A stretch of DNA of 64,000 nt, from the NCBI GenBank assembly GCA_036346395.1, contig CM070609.1:26796223-26860222 (forward strand), read 5' to 3'. Below the pieces are notes generated by a model. It was not told where the DNA came from. It did not search any database and worked only from the letters and a program-made list of their open reading frames with translations. This DNA is from Hsuehochloa calcarea. Its lineage: Eukaryota > Streptophyta > Magnoliopsida > Poales > Poaceae. Below are positions 44,118 through 56,018 of the stretch, piece by piece; position 1 is the first letter of the stretch; each line of letters begins with the position of its first letter. The position numbers were made by a program, and so were the translations under genes.

Positions 44118-47100
44118 TGTAACATCCCAAAATTGGTTTGTGTTTCAAATGTAATAAAAATGAGGAGAAATTAAAACTTTTCTCTCGATCTTGATTTTTG
44201 TAATCAGTTCCATAATTTTTGTAAAGGAATTATGTGAAATCAAAAATCAAATTGCCATTTGGACACCAACACAAATATCTTTCAGGAAAATCTTGTGCCC
44301 AACCTTTGGAAATACTTTTATTGGGTCTAGGGTTGATGTTTGACACCTCAGAATTATTTCATAATTTCCAGAAATTATTTGATAATTTTTAAGACCAGTC
44401 AAACATTAGTCAAACTCCTAAAATAGCCTTCTGGAATTTTTAGAGAAAATGCAGTGCATAAAAGTCTCTGAAAATTTTATATAAGGTTCCTTCTTCTCAC
44501 AAGCTCCAGTTAAAATTTCATAATTTTTGGAGTTTGTTTGCTATTCCGTATAATTCCTCAAAGATCGATTATTCAAATTCAAACCCTAACGGTTTTCACT
44601 GTTCCTTAGGTTGAATCGGACTGGGCTCGAGCCACTTGACTCGCCCGATCAACTAACTCGCCGGCGCGATCGATCGGCGCGGCGTTGTCGTCGTTGATCG
44701 GCATCAAACGGCCCACGATCGCGTGAGCGTTCGGACCATCCGAGCGCCGATCCATATAAACCGTTGGATTCTAAATCAAGGGCTCGATTGGCGTGAGCGT
44801 TCGGACCGTCCGAACGCCTCGCGCAATGTGAACCGTAGGATCCAAATCAACGGCTCAGGTTAAAATGGACGCTCAAACCGTTCTAATCACCCCGTTGCTT
44901 TTGAACCGTCCGATTTCAATCCAACGGTGGAAAAGTCATCTCCTTCCTCGGGTCTGAGCGCGCAACTGAGTCAAGCAATGGCGTGAGCAGAGGAGAAGCG
45001 CTCAGTGTGCGATCACCTCTGTGGTCACCTTTAAACGGCTAGCTCTGGGCGCATTAAATGCCCGTCGTGCTCCTCCTCGAGGTCCATTGTTCAAGCGCTC
45101 CGTCGCTCTCAAAGGCTCTCATGGCAGGTTGACCCGAGAGGGTTATTGCCGTTGCTCACTGCCATTCCCCACTATATAAGCTCCTCTGGTCCTTCCATTG
45201 AAGCCTTTCAAACACCTCGCAAGCTCCAGAGCAACCTCTCTTGTGTTTGCTTGAGCTCAAAAACTTGAAACCTTCATTGCGCCATTGCCGAGCTTCAAGC
45301 TCTTGGTGAAGGCGGTACCCTTTGGGCTTCATCCCTTTCAATCTTGCTCCCTCGATTCCTCTCACCTCGGTGATCATTAACCCTTACTCAATTTGGGTTT
45401 TTCCGCAGGAGCAACTTAATTTTGATTTCCCCTTTCCGGTAGAAAGCCCTATTTTTCTTCATCAGAGCAGCTCCAGTCCCCTCTGTGCTTTCTCCGTGCT
45501 CAGGTAACCCCTCTTTAGTCCCTAGTTGCTTGGCACTCGCTCAATTGGACCGCAGCAGAGCTCATTTGCTATTTTCGTTTTTGACCATTTTCGGTCATCT
45601 CTGTCATCTCCGGCTTGCCGGCGTTCTAGAACGCTGCAGCTGAAATTTTTGGTTCCTTTGGGTGTGCAAGATTGGTAGCAACCCATTTTGGGCATTTGCT
45701 CACACCGCCGCGGCCAGAGTCGCCGGCGATGATCCTCCCTTCACCGTCGTTTTGTCGGATGAAAACAGGGACGAGCGTTTGAACGACGTTCACCGTGGAC
45801 CGTTGGATCCAAGATCAACGGTCCAGGTCTGAATGAACGTTCGGACCGTCCGAGCGGTTCGATCCGCGTGGACCGTTGGATCCAAGATCAACGGTCCCGA
45901 TTCGAGTGAACGTTCGGACCGTCCGAACGCTTCGATCAACAGGGATCGTTGGATCCAAGATCAACGGCCCCTGTGCGTGTGAACGTTCGGACCGCCCGAA
46001 CGTCCTAATCCACGTGAACCGTTGGATCCAGATCCAACGGTGAGCGTTTAGGGTTTGTGAATCGCGCGTGCGCGCATTGCTCCGTGGACTTAGACCGTTG
46101 GATCCAAGATCAACGATCCAAGTGCGTCCACGTCGATTTAATTTCTGGTTTTTCCCGAAAGGATTTATTTATCAACTGAAAAATATGATAACTTGTAAAA
46201 TGCATAACTAATTCATTTCAAATCCTTTTCGGTTGATTCAAATTTTGTTGGTTATGTTTTTAACTAGACTTTAATCTAAAAATGTTTCCAACCTCAGTTT
46301 AGCTCCAGAAAATTTTGCTAATGAATAGTAGCATTTTTGATTTATGAAAGCTGAGCAAAATTGTTTTGGCCATATCTTTTGCATTAAGAATCCAAATCAA
46401 TTGGTTCTTGTTGCATTAGTTCATAAAAATCATGCTCTTTCTACTGTAAAAATTTGAGAGCTTTTTGTTGAAGTGGGCTGTTGGATCTTTTCGGTTTCTT
46501 TTGCCTTATTGGTTCTTTTTGGTTCTTTCGATAGGATCCGAAGAGCACATTGATACCGAGAGTGATCCCAAAGAACTTCTTGACCATAACAAGCGAGCAA
46601 GCGCTTTGATCATATTAATCCTATTATTTTACAAGTTTAATATTTTGAATTCAAGCTGTATGTATGCATTGCTACTTTGTGTTAAATTATGGTTAGTTGA
46701 TCCTCTAGTTGCATAATCTGTACGATATTGTTTATTCTCTACTACTTGAGCCTAGGTTATTTGCTGTGATTAGAGTTCGATGGATGAACTCTTGTCACTT
46801 AGTAGAATGCGAATCTTTATGCTTAGCCATGCTTAGTTCGGTAGCTTTGGGCGGTCATCGATTTAGTCGATGGCCTTGATCACATAAAAATTATTATTCT
46901 TCTATTATGTCCAAAGACTTTGTGCTTTGTTAATTTTGAAGAGTCAAAATTCTGAAAATGGAAAAATTGATTTGGACTTGGGCAAGTGGTTGGATGGTGG
47001 GCTATTGGGTTTGTGGTTGTCTTGCCTAAGTCAACAAGGACCGAACATCTTGTGTCACACTCTCCAAGCACTTTTGCGTACTAACCACATGAGGGTTATA

Positions 47101-48290
47101 TGGGACCCTCTTGACCTAGTACTTTGGAGTGTGTTATCTCAGTCGCAGGAGGAGCGTTGTGTGTGTTGTGTGAAAAGGAATTGTGTTCTTGTGTTTGTGT
47201 TGGGTGTGCGGTGGTGGGGATTGCGGAAGGTTCTCCACCTCGAGGGTCGCGCAGATTGTCCAAGGCTTTACCCGTGACGGGTAGTTGTCCGAGGTCGGGC
47301 CACGACCCGACACAACGTATGGGTTTCTATCCATACAGGCGACTCGAAGGTAATACATAATATTGGAAAAGTCTCGTAGGACTTAGCCGCTTTGGCATAC
47401 CTAAGGAAGTGTGCTTAATAGCTTGGCAAAAAGGCGATCGACATGTGGGTAAGTTGGTACACCTGCGCAGGATAAAACTATTGAATAGCCTCGTCCTAGG
47501 TTATGGACACGCTTGGTTAGGTTTTGCAAGAGTTAGACTTCAACCTTTTAAATTAAAATTTGACATGGTTGGCATGAATGGGTAATTCATGCTATTGTTG
47601 TGGTGACTAATGGTTTAGTCACTTCCAGGACTGTTGTTGTCTATTTACCGTTATTAATATTGTTCTTTCGGTTATTTGAACATTAAAAACAGATTTGTTA
47701 AATTGCTTTCAATCTATTATATTATTGCAAATGAAAACTTGCTTTATGCTAAAATGAAACCTCTGACCTCACTGTTGATTAAGCTTGCATGTAGTATATG
47801 TACAGTGTGTTATTCCACATGTAAGTCTTGCAGTACATTCAAAGTACTCACCGCTTTTGCCTTTGCTTTTGTTTGGTGAGGGAAGAAGGTGAGCCCCAAG
47901 GGCCTCACTTTTGTGAGATGTGCTTCGGGTTTGCGACTAGCTTGGCGGTCCGGTCGGTTGCCTTGTGGGTTAAAGGCACACTGATTTGGCTTTTGTTTTT
48001 AGCCATCTTATGGCACTTTTGCTTCCCTGTTTAACTATTGTTGTCTCTTTTATTGTTGGCCGGTTGGCCTCTCTTTTGTAATGACTCGGTTTAATATCAT
48101 TAATACTTCTGTTCTATTCTGTGTTTCGGTTCTATGTGGATGAATGGAATTGATACATAAATTTTGTGATGAGGTGTGTATACTGCACTCTGGGAAGTAT
48201 ACATGTCTCGAGTCTCGGATTATCTGCTTTGTGATGCTAGGACCGAATGGATGGTTAAGCATTACAAGCCGGATAAACCGGGGTCTCACA
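44118..48290 (+). repeat. 3' LTR of element B
   Basis: Same ends as the 5' LTR, 4,173 bp against 4,150 bp. Differences are mostly 1-3-bp indels around CAG/CTG sites and in GC-rich parts. Confidence 0.93.
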
Positions 48291-48295
48291 GGGTG
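48291..48295. repeat. Right target-site duplication of element B (GGGTG)
   Basis: GGGTG directly after the LTR, then the copia LTR resumes (CAGTAATC). Confidence 0.92.
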
Positions 48296-48637
48296 CAGTA
48301 ATCTTTTTGAAGAATTTTCAAAACCCTAATAGCCACACCATCATCAACCACACCGCCAGCGCTAGCACTCTAGGGTGTGGTGTCCCTACCCCGTACATCT
48401 GGATACCTTAGAGGTGTTATTGTGAAGCATCAGCACTAGGACGATCTGCAACTTGTGACGATCATCGGAGCAGGAGGAGGAGACGCGTGACAAGTACGAC
48501 CACTACTGCATAAACTCGCTACATCGACTCTACTTCCGCTACGAGTCGGGTAATCTCGTGATCTATTACTAGCGGAGGTTCCTTGGTTGCGCAGTAGAAT
48601 TTTTTGTGTGCTATCGTAGCCTTCCCGCGATCCTATA
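48296..48637 (+). repeat. 5' LTR of the Angela-like element, second part
   Basis: R/U5 side (AAACCCTAATAGCCACACC... GCGATCCTATA). Joined to 33431-34678 it makes an LTR of about 1.6 kb, within the size range of this group. The terminal CA appears mutated to TA. Confidence 0.8.
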
Positions 48638-48638
48638 G

Positions 48639-48651
48639 TGGTATCAGAGCC
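48639..48651 (+). other. Primer-binding site of the Angela-like element
   Basis: TGGTATCAGAGCC one base after the LTR end. Confidence 0.88.
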
Positions 48652-50074
48652 ATCCCGACTAGTTTTAGATTCGGATTAGATGCATATTGTGATATGTGCA
48701 AGTCATAGATGTGATCTATTTCTGTTTTTGTTGGTCGTAGATTATTTTTGGTGATGGTCGATATGATCGTCCATGTGCGGTGGTCACAAGATGGGTGCAT
48801 GATCGTTATTCCGTGATCGTATGTTCATGGTCGTATCACGACTTGCCTCTACTAGTCAGTTTTCTCCATCGGGGCAGACAGTGATCGTAAATCCATTGAG
48901 CACGTGAAGATCAATCTGGTTGATCGAATCGGAGTTGCGATCGTAAATGGTTAATATGATTAATCCAATGCGATTTACTTGGACGGAATAGTAGAATAGA
49001 TCTACATAGTCTGAAAAAAATTCCGCAACAGGGGCTCCCGCCCCTGTGACCCTGCTCTGCTCACCGGCGAGCGGAACCGCCGAAAAGGACCTTGGTATTT
49101 GGATAGGGCTACCGCCCTTTTGGTGTGGGTTGCCACCCCTGTGTACTAGGATCTTAACTTGGTTTTTGGTATTGCTAGTTCACACTATCCGCTATATAGA
49201 ATGTGATTCTATGCTTAACTTGTTTTTGTAGTATTTTGTGAATAGTATAACCCATGATGTATGAGATGCATGTATGTGTGTAATGTTCATGACCTGCGTG
49301 TCATGCTTATTGCAGCCCAAGGCTGTCTATATTTGTATAATGGTCTACGTGTCGACTTGTGATGCTTCTTCACTCCTTGTAATTTATTACTAGTGCTATT
49401 AGGAGCAATGGCTTAGTGAGAGTACTTGAAGGAATTGGCCAATTGGAGACATGGCAACCATGAAGCACGACGATGCAGATCACCATGTGGAAGGGTCATA
49501 CTATATCACAATACAATTTGATTGTCTGTGAATGCCTTTATATTCATGATCATTTATTTCTATGTATGTTATTTAATTACTTTAAATGCTTTTAACATGG
49601 CGAAGTAAAATTCCCTCACATAATATTGAGTTAAATTTATGCCCTCCCAATTAGCTACACCATCCAAAGTCATGTATTTTAATGGTAGGTCTTGCTAAAG
49701 CAGAGTACCATTAATATTCCTTGACTAGATGGGTTGTGTCGGACACTTACACGCATAGCATTGGTTTAACTTGACAAGGTCATCATAACGGTTATGGACC
49801 TTGTGGCATAGGATTGGATGCCAGAGCATAGAGATGTTGCGTAACAACAAGAGTCATATAAAGATATGATTAGTAAATGGTTGCTTACCAAATTTACTAA
49901 TCTTCTAGCAATGATACCAAATCTCACTAGTATATTAATTGGTTGTGGGTCTTGAATCACTAAATGTCATAAGTGGGACATGGTATTTAGTAGGAGTATC
50001 TATATTAAATTGTTTAATAGAAGTTACTTTTCTTGAATATATGTCTTAGTTTTGCATATTTTATATTGTAGATC
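48652..50074 (+). other. Long untranslated leader of the Angela-like element
   Basis: 1.4 kb without a coding domain. It includes CAGGGGCTCCCGCCCCTG (49030-49047), a hairpin-forming inverted repeat. Long leaders are usual in this group. Confidence 0.5.
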
Positions 50075-50894
50075 ATGGCACCAATTGTTGTACCTACCTT
50101 CAGTTTTGCTTTACGTTCGATACTTGATAAGGAAAAACTGAATGGAAATTTTTTGTAAATTGGTTATGCAACCTAAGAATTGTTCTTAGGCAAGACAAAA
50201 AGAAACATGTTCTAGAGAAACCAATTCCATATGTACCTACTGAAAATGTAGCTACTACTCTTAAAATCGCCTATAAAAAGGCATGTGATGAGTCTCTTGA
50301 TGTTAGCTGTCTTATGCTTGCTGCCATGAACTCAGACCTTCAGAAACAGTTTGAGAACATCAAGGCTTACTATATGATCGTGGCGCTCAAACGCATGTTT
50401 GAGACACAAGTAAGAAATGAGAGATATGAGATCTTAAAGAAATTGTTTGGGTGTAAGCTAGCTGAGGGTAGTTCGATGAGCCCACATGTCATCAAAATGG
50501 TTGGTTACACACAAAGCTTGGAAAAACTTGGTTTTCCACTTAGTCGAGAGTTGGCTACAGATTTGATTTTTACTTCGCTTCCTGCGAGCTATGGGCAATT
50601 CATTCTGAACTTCCATATGAATGGATTTGACAAGAATATCACCGAGCTACATATGATGCTCAAGACTGCGGAGGACAACATTAAGACAAGAACAGTCATG
50701 TGATGATGGTGCAAAAGAGTACAAGCTTCAAGAAGAAGGCTAAGACTTGGGTCAAAAGTAAGGGCAAGGCTAAAGTTTCGGATATGATCCAAACTAACAA
50801 GCCTAAACCCAAGACTAAGTCCAGGCCGATTCAAGAGAATGAATGCTTTTACTGTAAGGAGCCAGGCCATTGGAAGAGGAACTACAAGAAATAA
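50075..50894 (+). pseudogene. gag of the Angela-like element
   Basis: Opens MAPIVVPTFSFALRSILDKEK. A stop at about 50155 interrupts the frame, which then continues WLCNLRIVLRQDKKKHVLE in a neighbouring frame. Open stretch 50314-50703 reads MLAAMNSDLQKQFEN... to LHMMLKTAEDNIK, the copia gag core (UBN2 type). The nucleocapsid knuckle ECFYCKEPGHWKRNYKK has its last cysteine replaced by Tyr. Not functional as read. Confidence 0.8.
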
Positions 50895-50959
50895 CTAGCT
50901 GATCTGAAAAAAAATTGTGGGACTAAACCTTCCACTTCAGGTATTAATGTTATAGTTAT

Positions 50960-52540
50960 TTTTTTTTGTCGATTCTACTGTTAACTCTTGGGTATTTGAT
51001 ACCGGATCGGTTGCTTATATATATTTGCAATTCGATGCAGAGTCTAACAAGGAATAGGATAATTGCAATAGGTGAGATGGATCTTCGCGTCGGGAATAAA
51101 GTAAGGGTTGCTGCATTAGCCGTTGGGACTTTGCCATTACTTTTGCCCTCAGGATTTATTATAGAATTAAATAATTGTTATTACATTCCAGCCATAAGTA
51201 GAAACATCATCTCTGCCTCATGTTTGATGGCAGAGGGTTATAAATTCATTATTGAGAACAATGATTGTTCTATATTTTTGAATGAAATATTTATGGCTAT
51301 ACTCCTGTTTTAAATGGGTTATTTATTTTAAATCTTGATGATGCACCTATCTATAATATTAATTCAAAGAGGCTTCGGCCTAATGATATGAATTTTACTT
51401 TTATTTGGTATTGTCGTTTGGGTCAAATAAGTGAGAAAAGTATAAAGAAGCTCCATGATGATGGAATTATAAACTCATTTGATTTGGAATAATTTGAAAC
51501 ATGTGAATCTTGCCTATTTGGAAAGATAACCAAAACCCCTTTCATTGGTCGTACTGAGAGGGCGTTCGACTTATTGGCACTCATACATACTGATGTGTGT
51601 GGACCAATGAGCATGACAACTAGATGTGGTTTTCAGTACTTCATTACTTTCACCGATGACTATAGTAGATATGGATATATCTATTTAATGAGGCACAAGT
51701 CGGAATCCTTTGAAAGGTTCAAGGAGTTCCAGAGTGAGGTATAAAATCAACTTGGCAAGACAATCAAATCTTTACGGTCTAATCACAAAGGTGATTTTTT
51801 GAGCCATGAATTTGGTGATCATTTGAAGCAATGTAGAATTGTTCCACAACTTACACCACCGGGCACTCCACAATGGAATGGGGTGTCCGAGCGGCATAAT
51901 CGGACCTTGTTGGACATGATTCGGTTAATGATGAGCCAATCAGATCTGCCATTGTCTTTTTGGGGTTACGTTATAGAAACTATCGCTTTCACTTTAAATA
52001 GGGTACCATCTAAATCAATAGATAAGACACCATATGAGATGTGGACTTGGAAGAGTCCTAGTTTGTCTTTTCTAAAGATTTGGGGATGTGATATCTATGT
52101 TAAATATTTGACATCTGACAAACTCACACCCAAGTCAGATAAATGCTCCTTTATAGGATATCCTAGGGAAACCAAAGGATATTACTTCTACAATCGAGAA
52201 GAGGGCAAAGTTTTTGTTACCCGATATGGTGTCTTTTTGGAGAAAGAGTTTCTTTCAAAAGGAGTCAGTAGGAAAAAGGTGCAACTCGAAGAAATTCGGG
52301 AAGCATCTGAAATTGTTTCAACTCCTACTGAACCTCTACCGGATGGACAAAATATTGTTGAACTTGTTGATGAGGCATCAGCCCCACGTAGATCTGAAAG
52401 GCCACGTCAATTGCCTATAAGGTATGATCATGACGTATTATTATTGAATAGTGATGAGCCTAAAACTTATGAAGGAGCAATGATGAATCCAGACTCTGAG
52501 AAATGATTTAGAGCTATGAAGTTCGAAATAGACTCCACGA
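50960..52540 (+). pseudogene. protease and integrase of the Angela-like element, truncated
   Basis: Protease WVFDTGS-like residues near 50990, then IPAISRNIISASCLMAEGY and GAG-pre-integrase residues near 51410-51540. Integrase core pieces are DVCGPMS (51594), FITFTDDYSRYGYIY (51643) and, in the long frame 51799-52506, PGTPQWNGVSERHNRTLLDM. The linker APRRSERPRQLPIRY follows. The sequence ends at about 52540, before RT. Confidence 0.82.
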
Positions 52541-52973
52541 GTGACTCCACTATTTACCATGCTTTGACTTCAGAGTTCAAAAAGATTTCATTCCTGTAAC
52601 TCTGAACTGCGCTCAGGGAAGGTGTTGCTTTCTGACGAGTTAATAGCTCAGTCAACTGTTTGTGCACTCGTCGGTCACCAACAAAATGCAACAGCTACAA
52701 CTTATCTCAATCTCAAGTCCTAATTAACAAACAGTTTGCACAAAAAAAATCTTTGAAAAAATTCTCTACCCAACAATATAGTTTTTTTTAGTACTTTCTA
52801 TCGACAAAAGAATATACCTCCTCTATCAATCTAATCCTACTCAATTTAACGAACCTACCAACTATTCTTTTGTTCAAACAATGCAGACATGCAGTAGAGC
52901 TATACAAATAAACAAATGATCTTCCAGTTAGTCTAATCCAACGGCCGAGATCTAATCACACGTGTACAAGAGC
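52541..52973. other. Downstream flank of the ERF gene
   Basis: AT-rich, no ORF. Probably the 3' UTR and terminator of the ERF gene (minus strand), joined to the broken end of the copia element. Confidence 0.4.
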
Positions 52974-53760
52974 TCAAATACTAGAAGCTGCACCCGAAAA
53001 TGGCGCGAACCAGAGGTCCCCTTCGTCTAGCTTCATGAGATCCTGCAAGCCTTCCCACAGCTGGTCTCCCGATTCGTCCACGCCCAGCTCCCACTCTCCC
53101 GGCGTCCTCTCCTTGGCATCCACACTGCACGGCGACGGCATCAGATTCTCGGTTTTAGCCACCGGGACAGCGTCACCACCATTGCCGTTTTTCTGGCCAG
53201 GCAAAGGCTCATAGTGCGGGAAATTGAGCTTGGCACGTGGTCCGCGGAACTCGAGCGCGGCACAGTCGTATGCCCTCGCGGCCTCCTCTGCCGTGTCGAA
53301 CGTCCCGAGCCACTTGCGCGCTGCGCGGCGTGGATCACGGATCTCGGCCGCCCACTTTCCCCACGGCCGCTGCCGCACACCGCGGTACATGTTCTTCTTC
53401 CTCCTCCGCCTCCTTTTCGCCCCTGCCGCCGCCATTTGCTCCGTTCCACAATTCACTTCCTGTACCATCTCTGGCGCCCCCGCCTCGGCCCCGAAGAAGT
53501 CGCAGCCGAGGCAGCCGCCGATGCCGCACAGGCTGCACGCCTCCCGCACGCCTCCCGCACGCCACGGAAACTATTTCCGGCGGCGCCGTGCTGTACCCGG
53601 AGAAGACGTGCCGCAGCGCGGCCACGATGATGCTGTGCTCCTGCTCGGCGGAGATCAACTGGCCGGCGAACTCCATCACGGTGTTGGCATCTGCGGAGCT
53701 TGAGGCCTGTCTCCCGTGATCATCGAATCGTGTCTTGAAATATTGCTTTGTGGTGGACAT
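52974..53760 (-). CDS. AP2/ERF transcription factor, with an apparent frameshift
   Basis: Starts at 53760 (MSTTKQYFKTRFDD). An N-terminal helix, MEFAGQLISAEQEHSIIVAAL, is the activation-type motif seen in group X ERFs. The frame then breaks at 53540-53565, where the 11-bp unit TGCGGGAGGCG is present twice. After it, in another frame, come ACSLCGIGGCLGCDFFGAE, a basic KRRRRRKK nuclear-localisation stretch and a full AP2 domain: MYRGVRQRPWGKWAAEIRDP, WLGTFDTAEEAARAYD, FRGPRAKLNFP (about 53385-53210). The C-terminus is acidic (WEGLQDLMKLDEGDLWF). These factors bind GCC-box DNA in the nucleus, usually in stress or ethylene responses. One extra G in each unit would restore the frame, so an undercounted GGGG run is the likely cause. 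A true null allele is the alternative. Confidence 0.85.
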
Positions 53761-53858
53761 GGCTGAGATTAGCTTCTTGGTCATGAGTGTGCGGAGGCGT
53801 TTGCTTAAGCTCAGGGAGTGTGCTTGGACTGAAGTGGGAGGTACGGCGGGTGGAGGCG

Positions 53859-53867
53859 CATATATAG
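53859..53867 (-). promoter_or_regulatory. TATA box of the ERF gene
   Basis: CCCTATATATGCGCC on the minus strand, about 100 bp before the start codon. Confidence 0.65.
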
Positions 53868-53899
53868 GGAGCGCGAACATCGAAAGCAACACGGCCCGC

Positions 53900-54739
53900 T
53901 ACTCGGTGCGTATGTAGTGTACAGAACGGCGCCAGAACACATGTTGGTTGCTTGCCTAGTTGCGTTGGACCGACGTTGTCGACTCGTCATTGATCTTTCC
54001 ACCTCCAGCCTTCCAGGAGCTTGGCTTAACTCTGTGCAAAACGTGTGCATGCAAGGAAGCTTAGCTTTGCCCCTTCTGGGCGGGCAGTCGATAGATGTAT
54101 CTGTGTGGACTTAAGTGGCCGTGACGTCCAGGTGATGGAGAGGCTAATAACTTCGATGTGAGGTCAGAGGAATTTGGCAGGGAGCAATTCGTAGTGTGGA
54201 ATAGTCTACGGAGAAAAGTAAAGCGGGTCATGCAGCTGGGTAACGTGGCCGGGTGTGGATTCAGAAGAACAGTAGTATAGCTCTAATTCTTAACTTCGCA
54301 GTTGGGAGTCAGTGAAGTTGTGTTAGATAGGGTTATTTCGTAAAATTTCCGCTGTTGAAGCAATTAGGAGTTAAACAGCCGATATCGCAATTTTCAGTAG
54401 ATCAAGAAAGTAAAGTGATGCTCGAAATTAAGGTAAATTACCCGTAATATACCGCCGCAGTACCTTCCGGCACCCGCACCCCACCCCTCTCGCACATTTT
54501 CGTCATCCCTATTCCCAACCCCCTACAGCCTACAGAACCCTAGAGGGCGGCGGCGGCTTCCTCCCCCAGTCCTCGTCCTCTCCCCGGCGTGAATAGCGGC
54601 GAACGTCTCGCATTCTACAACCGTCTCATTCATTCTAGGGGTCGCCTACTCTTCCTCCTCCCTGCCCTGTTCTCTCTTTCCTCACAATCACCACCTGTCC
54701 CGTTGCGTGGCTCCCTCAGCAACCCCGCTCAATCTGGGG
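53900..54739. other. ERF promoter and intergenic region
   Basis: Upstream of the ERF TATA box. No repeat or gene recognised up to about 54480, where a pyrimidine-rich stretch leads into the possible exon below. Confidence 0.4.
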
Positions 54740-54804
54740 ATGGATTCTGCGGCAAGAGGTCCCCTGCCGCCACCCGGCTCTGGGTCCGCGTCCGCACACC
54801 GCTG
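54740..54804 (+). CDS. Possible first exon of an unknown gene
   Basis: ATG at 54740 opens MDSAARGPLPPPGSGSASA and runs into a good donor, CGCTG/GTGAGC, at 54804/54805. It is preceded by a CCCTAGAGGGCGGCGG leader typical of grass 5' UTRs. No second exon could be recognised in 54810-55450. It may be the remnant of a gene cut off by rearrangement. Confidence 0.25.
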
Positions 54805-56013
54805 GTGAGCCCCATTCTCCCCCTTCTTTCCTTCTCTTTCATCAGGGCCACAGTTTTTATGTCGGATTTAGGGGGTTCTTTGGCTAAAGGTGTTGTATTT
54901 AAGTTCCAAGTTGCTATCCTTGCAGATCTGATTGATCGGTTATTTTGCTTTCTAATGTGCAGATGCCATTTTCCATCCTCGCGGCTATCCTTTTTGAAGT
55001 CCTTCAAATCTTTTGTACAGGTTGACATTGTTCTCTTTTTCCCCTGATCTCATATCTCATATGGATGTGCTTCCACTGAGATAATTAGGAACGGTAGCTC
55101 TATATTTCGTTTTGATGCATGTAGGCTGTAGCAGGTATTGTATTGTGGTGTACAAATGTATTTCAACACTACGGATGCCAGGTTAATTCCTGATCTTTTA
55201 GGTGAGAAAAGCACTACCGTAGTAATGCAAATTGCTGGCCCATGTTACTATTCCCGAGGACTAAGCAAAATGCAACACAGCGCTATACTTGTATGTCTGC
55301 TTGAAAGGGGATCCCCAATTCTTTCATGATCAAGCCGCAGTCCTTGAAGCATGCATTGGTTCATTTTGTTGGTTTTCTTTATAGGAATTTGGGAGTAGCG
55401 AGTTCAAAAGGTAAGTTCAATTGATAAATTTTCTGGAATTTCAACAGTTGTTATCATCCTGACTTTCCAATTTTGCATTCCTTCCCTCTGTTATTTGATT
55501 GCAACAGAATAGACCCTGGCGAGGCCCAGGCACGACGTGCCGTGCTCGCCCACGCCCGGCCTTGAGCGAGTGGCGACCTTGACGTCTTGACGATGACAAG
55601 GCCGAGGACGAGGACCGCGTCGCCGAGAAGATGATGGCCGCTGTTGCCCACGAAGACGAAGTGGGGCGAGAGGGTCGGCAACGAGGAGGAGGTGGTGGTG
55701 GTGGTGGCGAAGGGGGCGTCGGCGGGGCTTGAGCGCGGCGAGTGTGGAGGGAGGAGAGGAGGCGTCTGGAGGAGTGGAGGGAGGGCGGTGCCACATGAGG
55801 AGGGAGAGTTGGAGAGGGAGGGAGGCGGGTGGAGGTAAGCCCCTCTGTTCCCTCGCGTTCCAGTTGGTCGCAAACTTGGTAGGCTAACCAATGTGCCACT
55901 TAGATGACCGTAGAACTGAGTCGTGCCGCCGTAGGTCACCGTGGATAGCATGGCACACCGCTTCATCTTAAGCACCGAGAGCACTTGTAGCTTCGTGGTA
56001 GCACGTAGATGGT
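54805..56013. other. no recognised gene; GC-rich block 55490-55840
   Basis: Mixed sequence. The GC-rich block gives overlapping open frames on both strands, with simple GGAGG/GGTGGT repeats. It continues beyond the solo LTR at 58932, since the pre-insertion site is restored by removing the LTR and one TSD. Confidence 0.35.
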
Positions 56014-56018
56014 AGATC
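56014..56018. repeat. Left target-site duplication of solo LTR C (AGATC)
   Basis: AGATC, identical to 58927-58931. Confidence 0.85.

Larger units (their letters stand above)
34679..48290 (+). mobile_element. Complete Tekay/Del-type gypsy retrotransposon (element B)
   Basis: A 13.6-kb element with 4.15-kb LTRs (34679-38828, 44118-48290), PBS, gag-pol and polypurine tract, and a perfect GGGTG duplication. It sits within the copia 5' LTR, so it is the younger insertion. The C-terminus of pol carries the same chromodomain-like tail as element A (IRFLKVRGSNHSEDEATWE). LTR length and sequence differ from A, so it is a separate family. Confidence 0.94.
33431..52540 (+). mobile_element. Angela/RIRE1-like copia element, 3'-truncated and split by element B
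   Basis: Starts TGTTGGAAATATGACCTAGAGGC, the opening of the Angela/BARE/RIRE1 group of copia LTRs. The 5' LTR is cut at 34678 by element B and resumes at 48296, ending before the tRNA-Met PBS at 48639. A long leader, gag, protease and integrase follow. The sequence stops being recognisable at about 52540, just after integrase (RAMKFEIDS). RT, RNase H and the 3' LTR are missing, so this is a truncated, dead copy about 430 bp beyond the stop codon of the ERF gene. Confidence 0.85.

Noticed and set aside
53214..53719. Plus-strand ORFs of 138-160 codons over the ERF gene
   Set aside because: Antisense shadows in GC-rich coding DNA; no domain, while the minus strand encodes a full AP2 domain.
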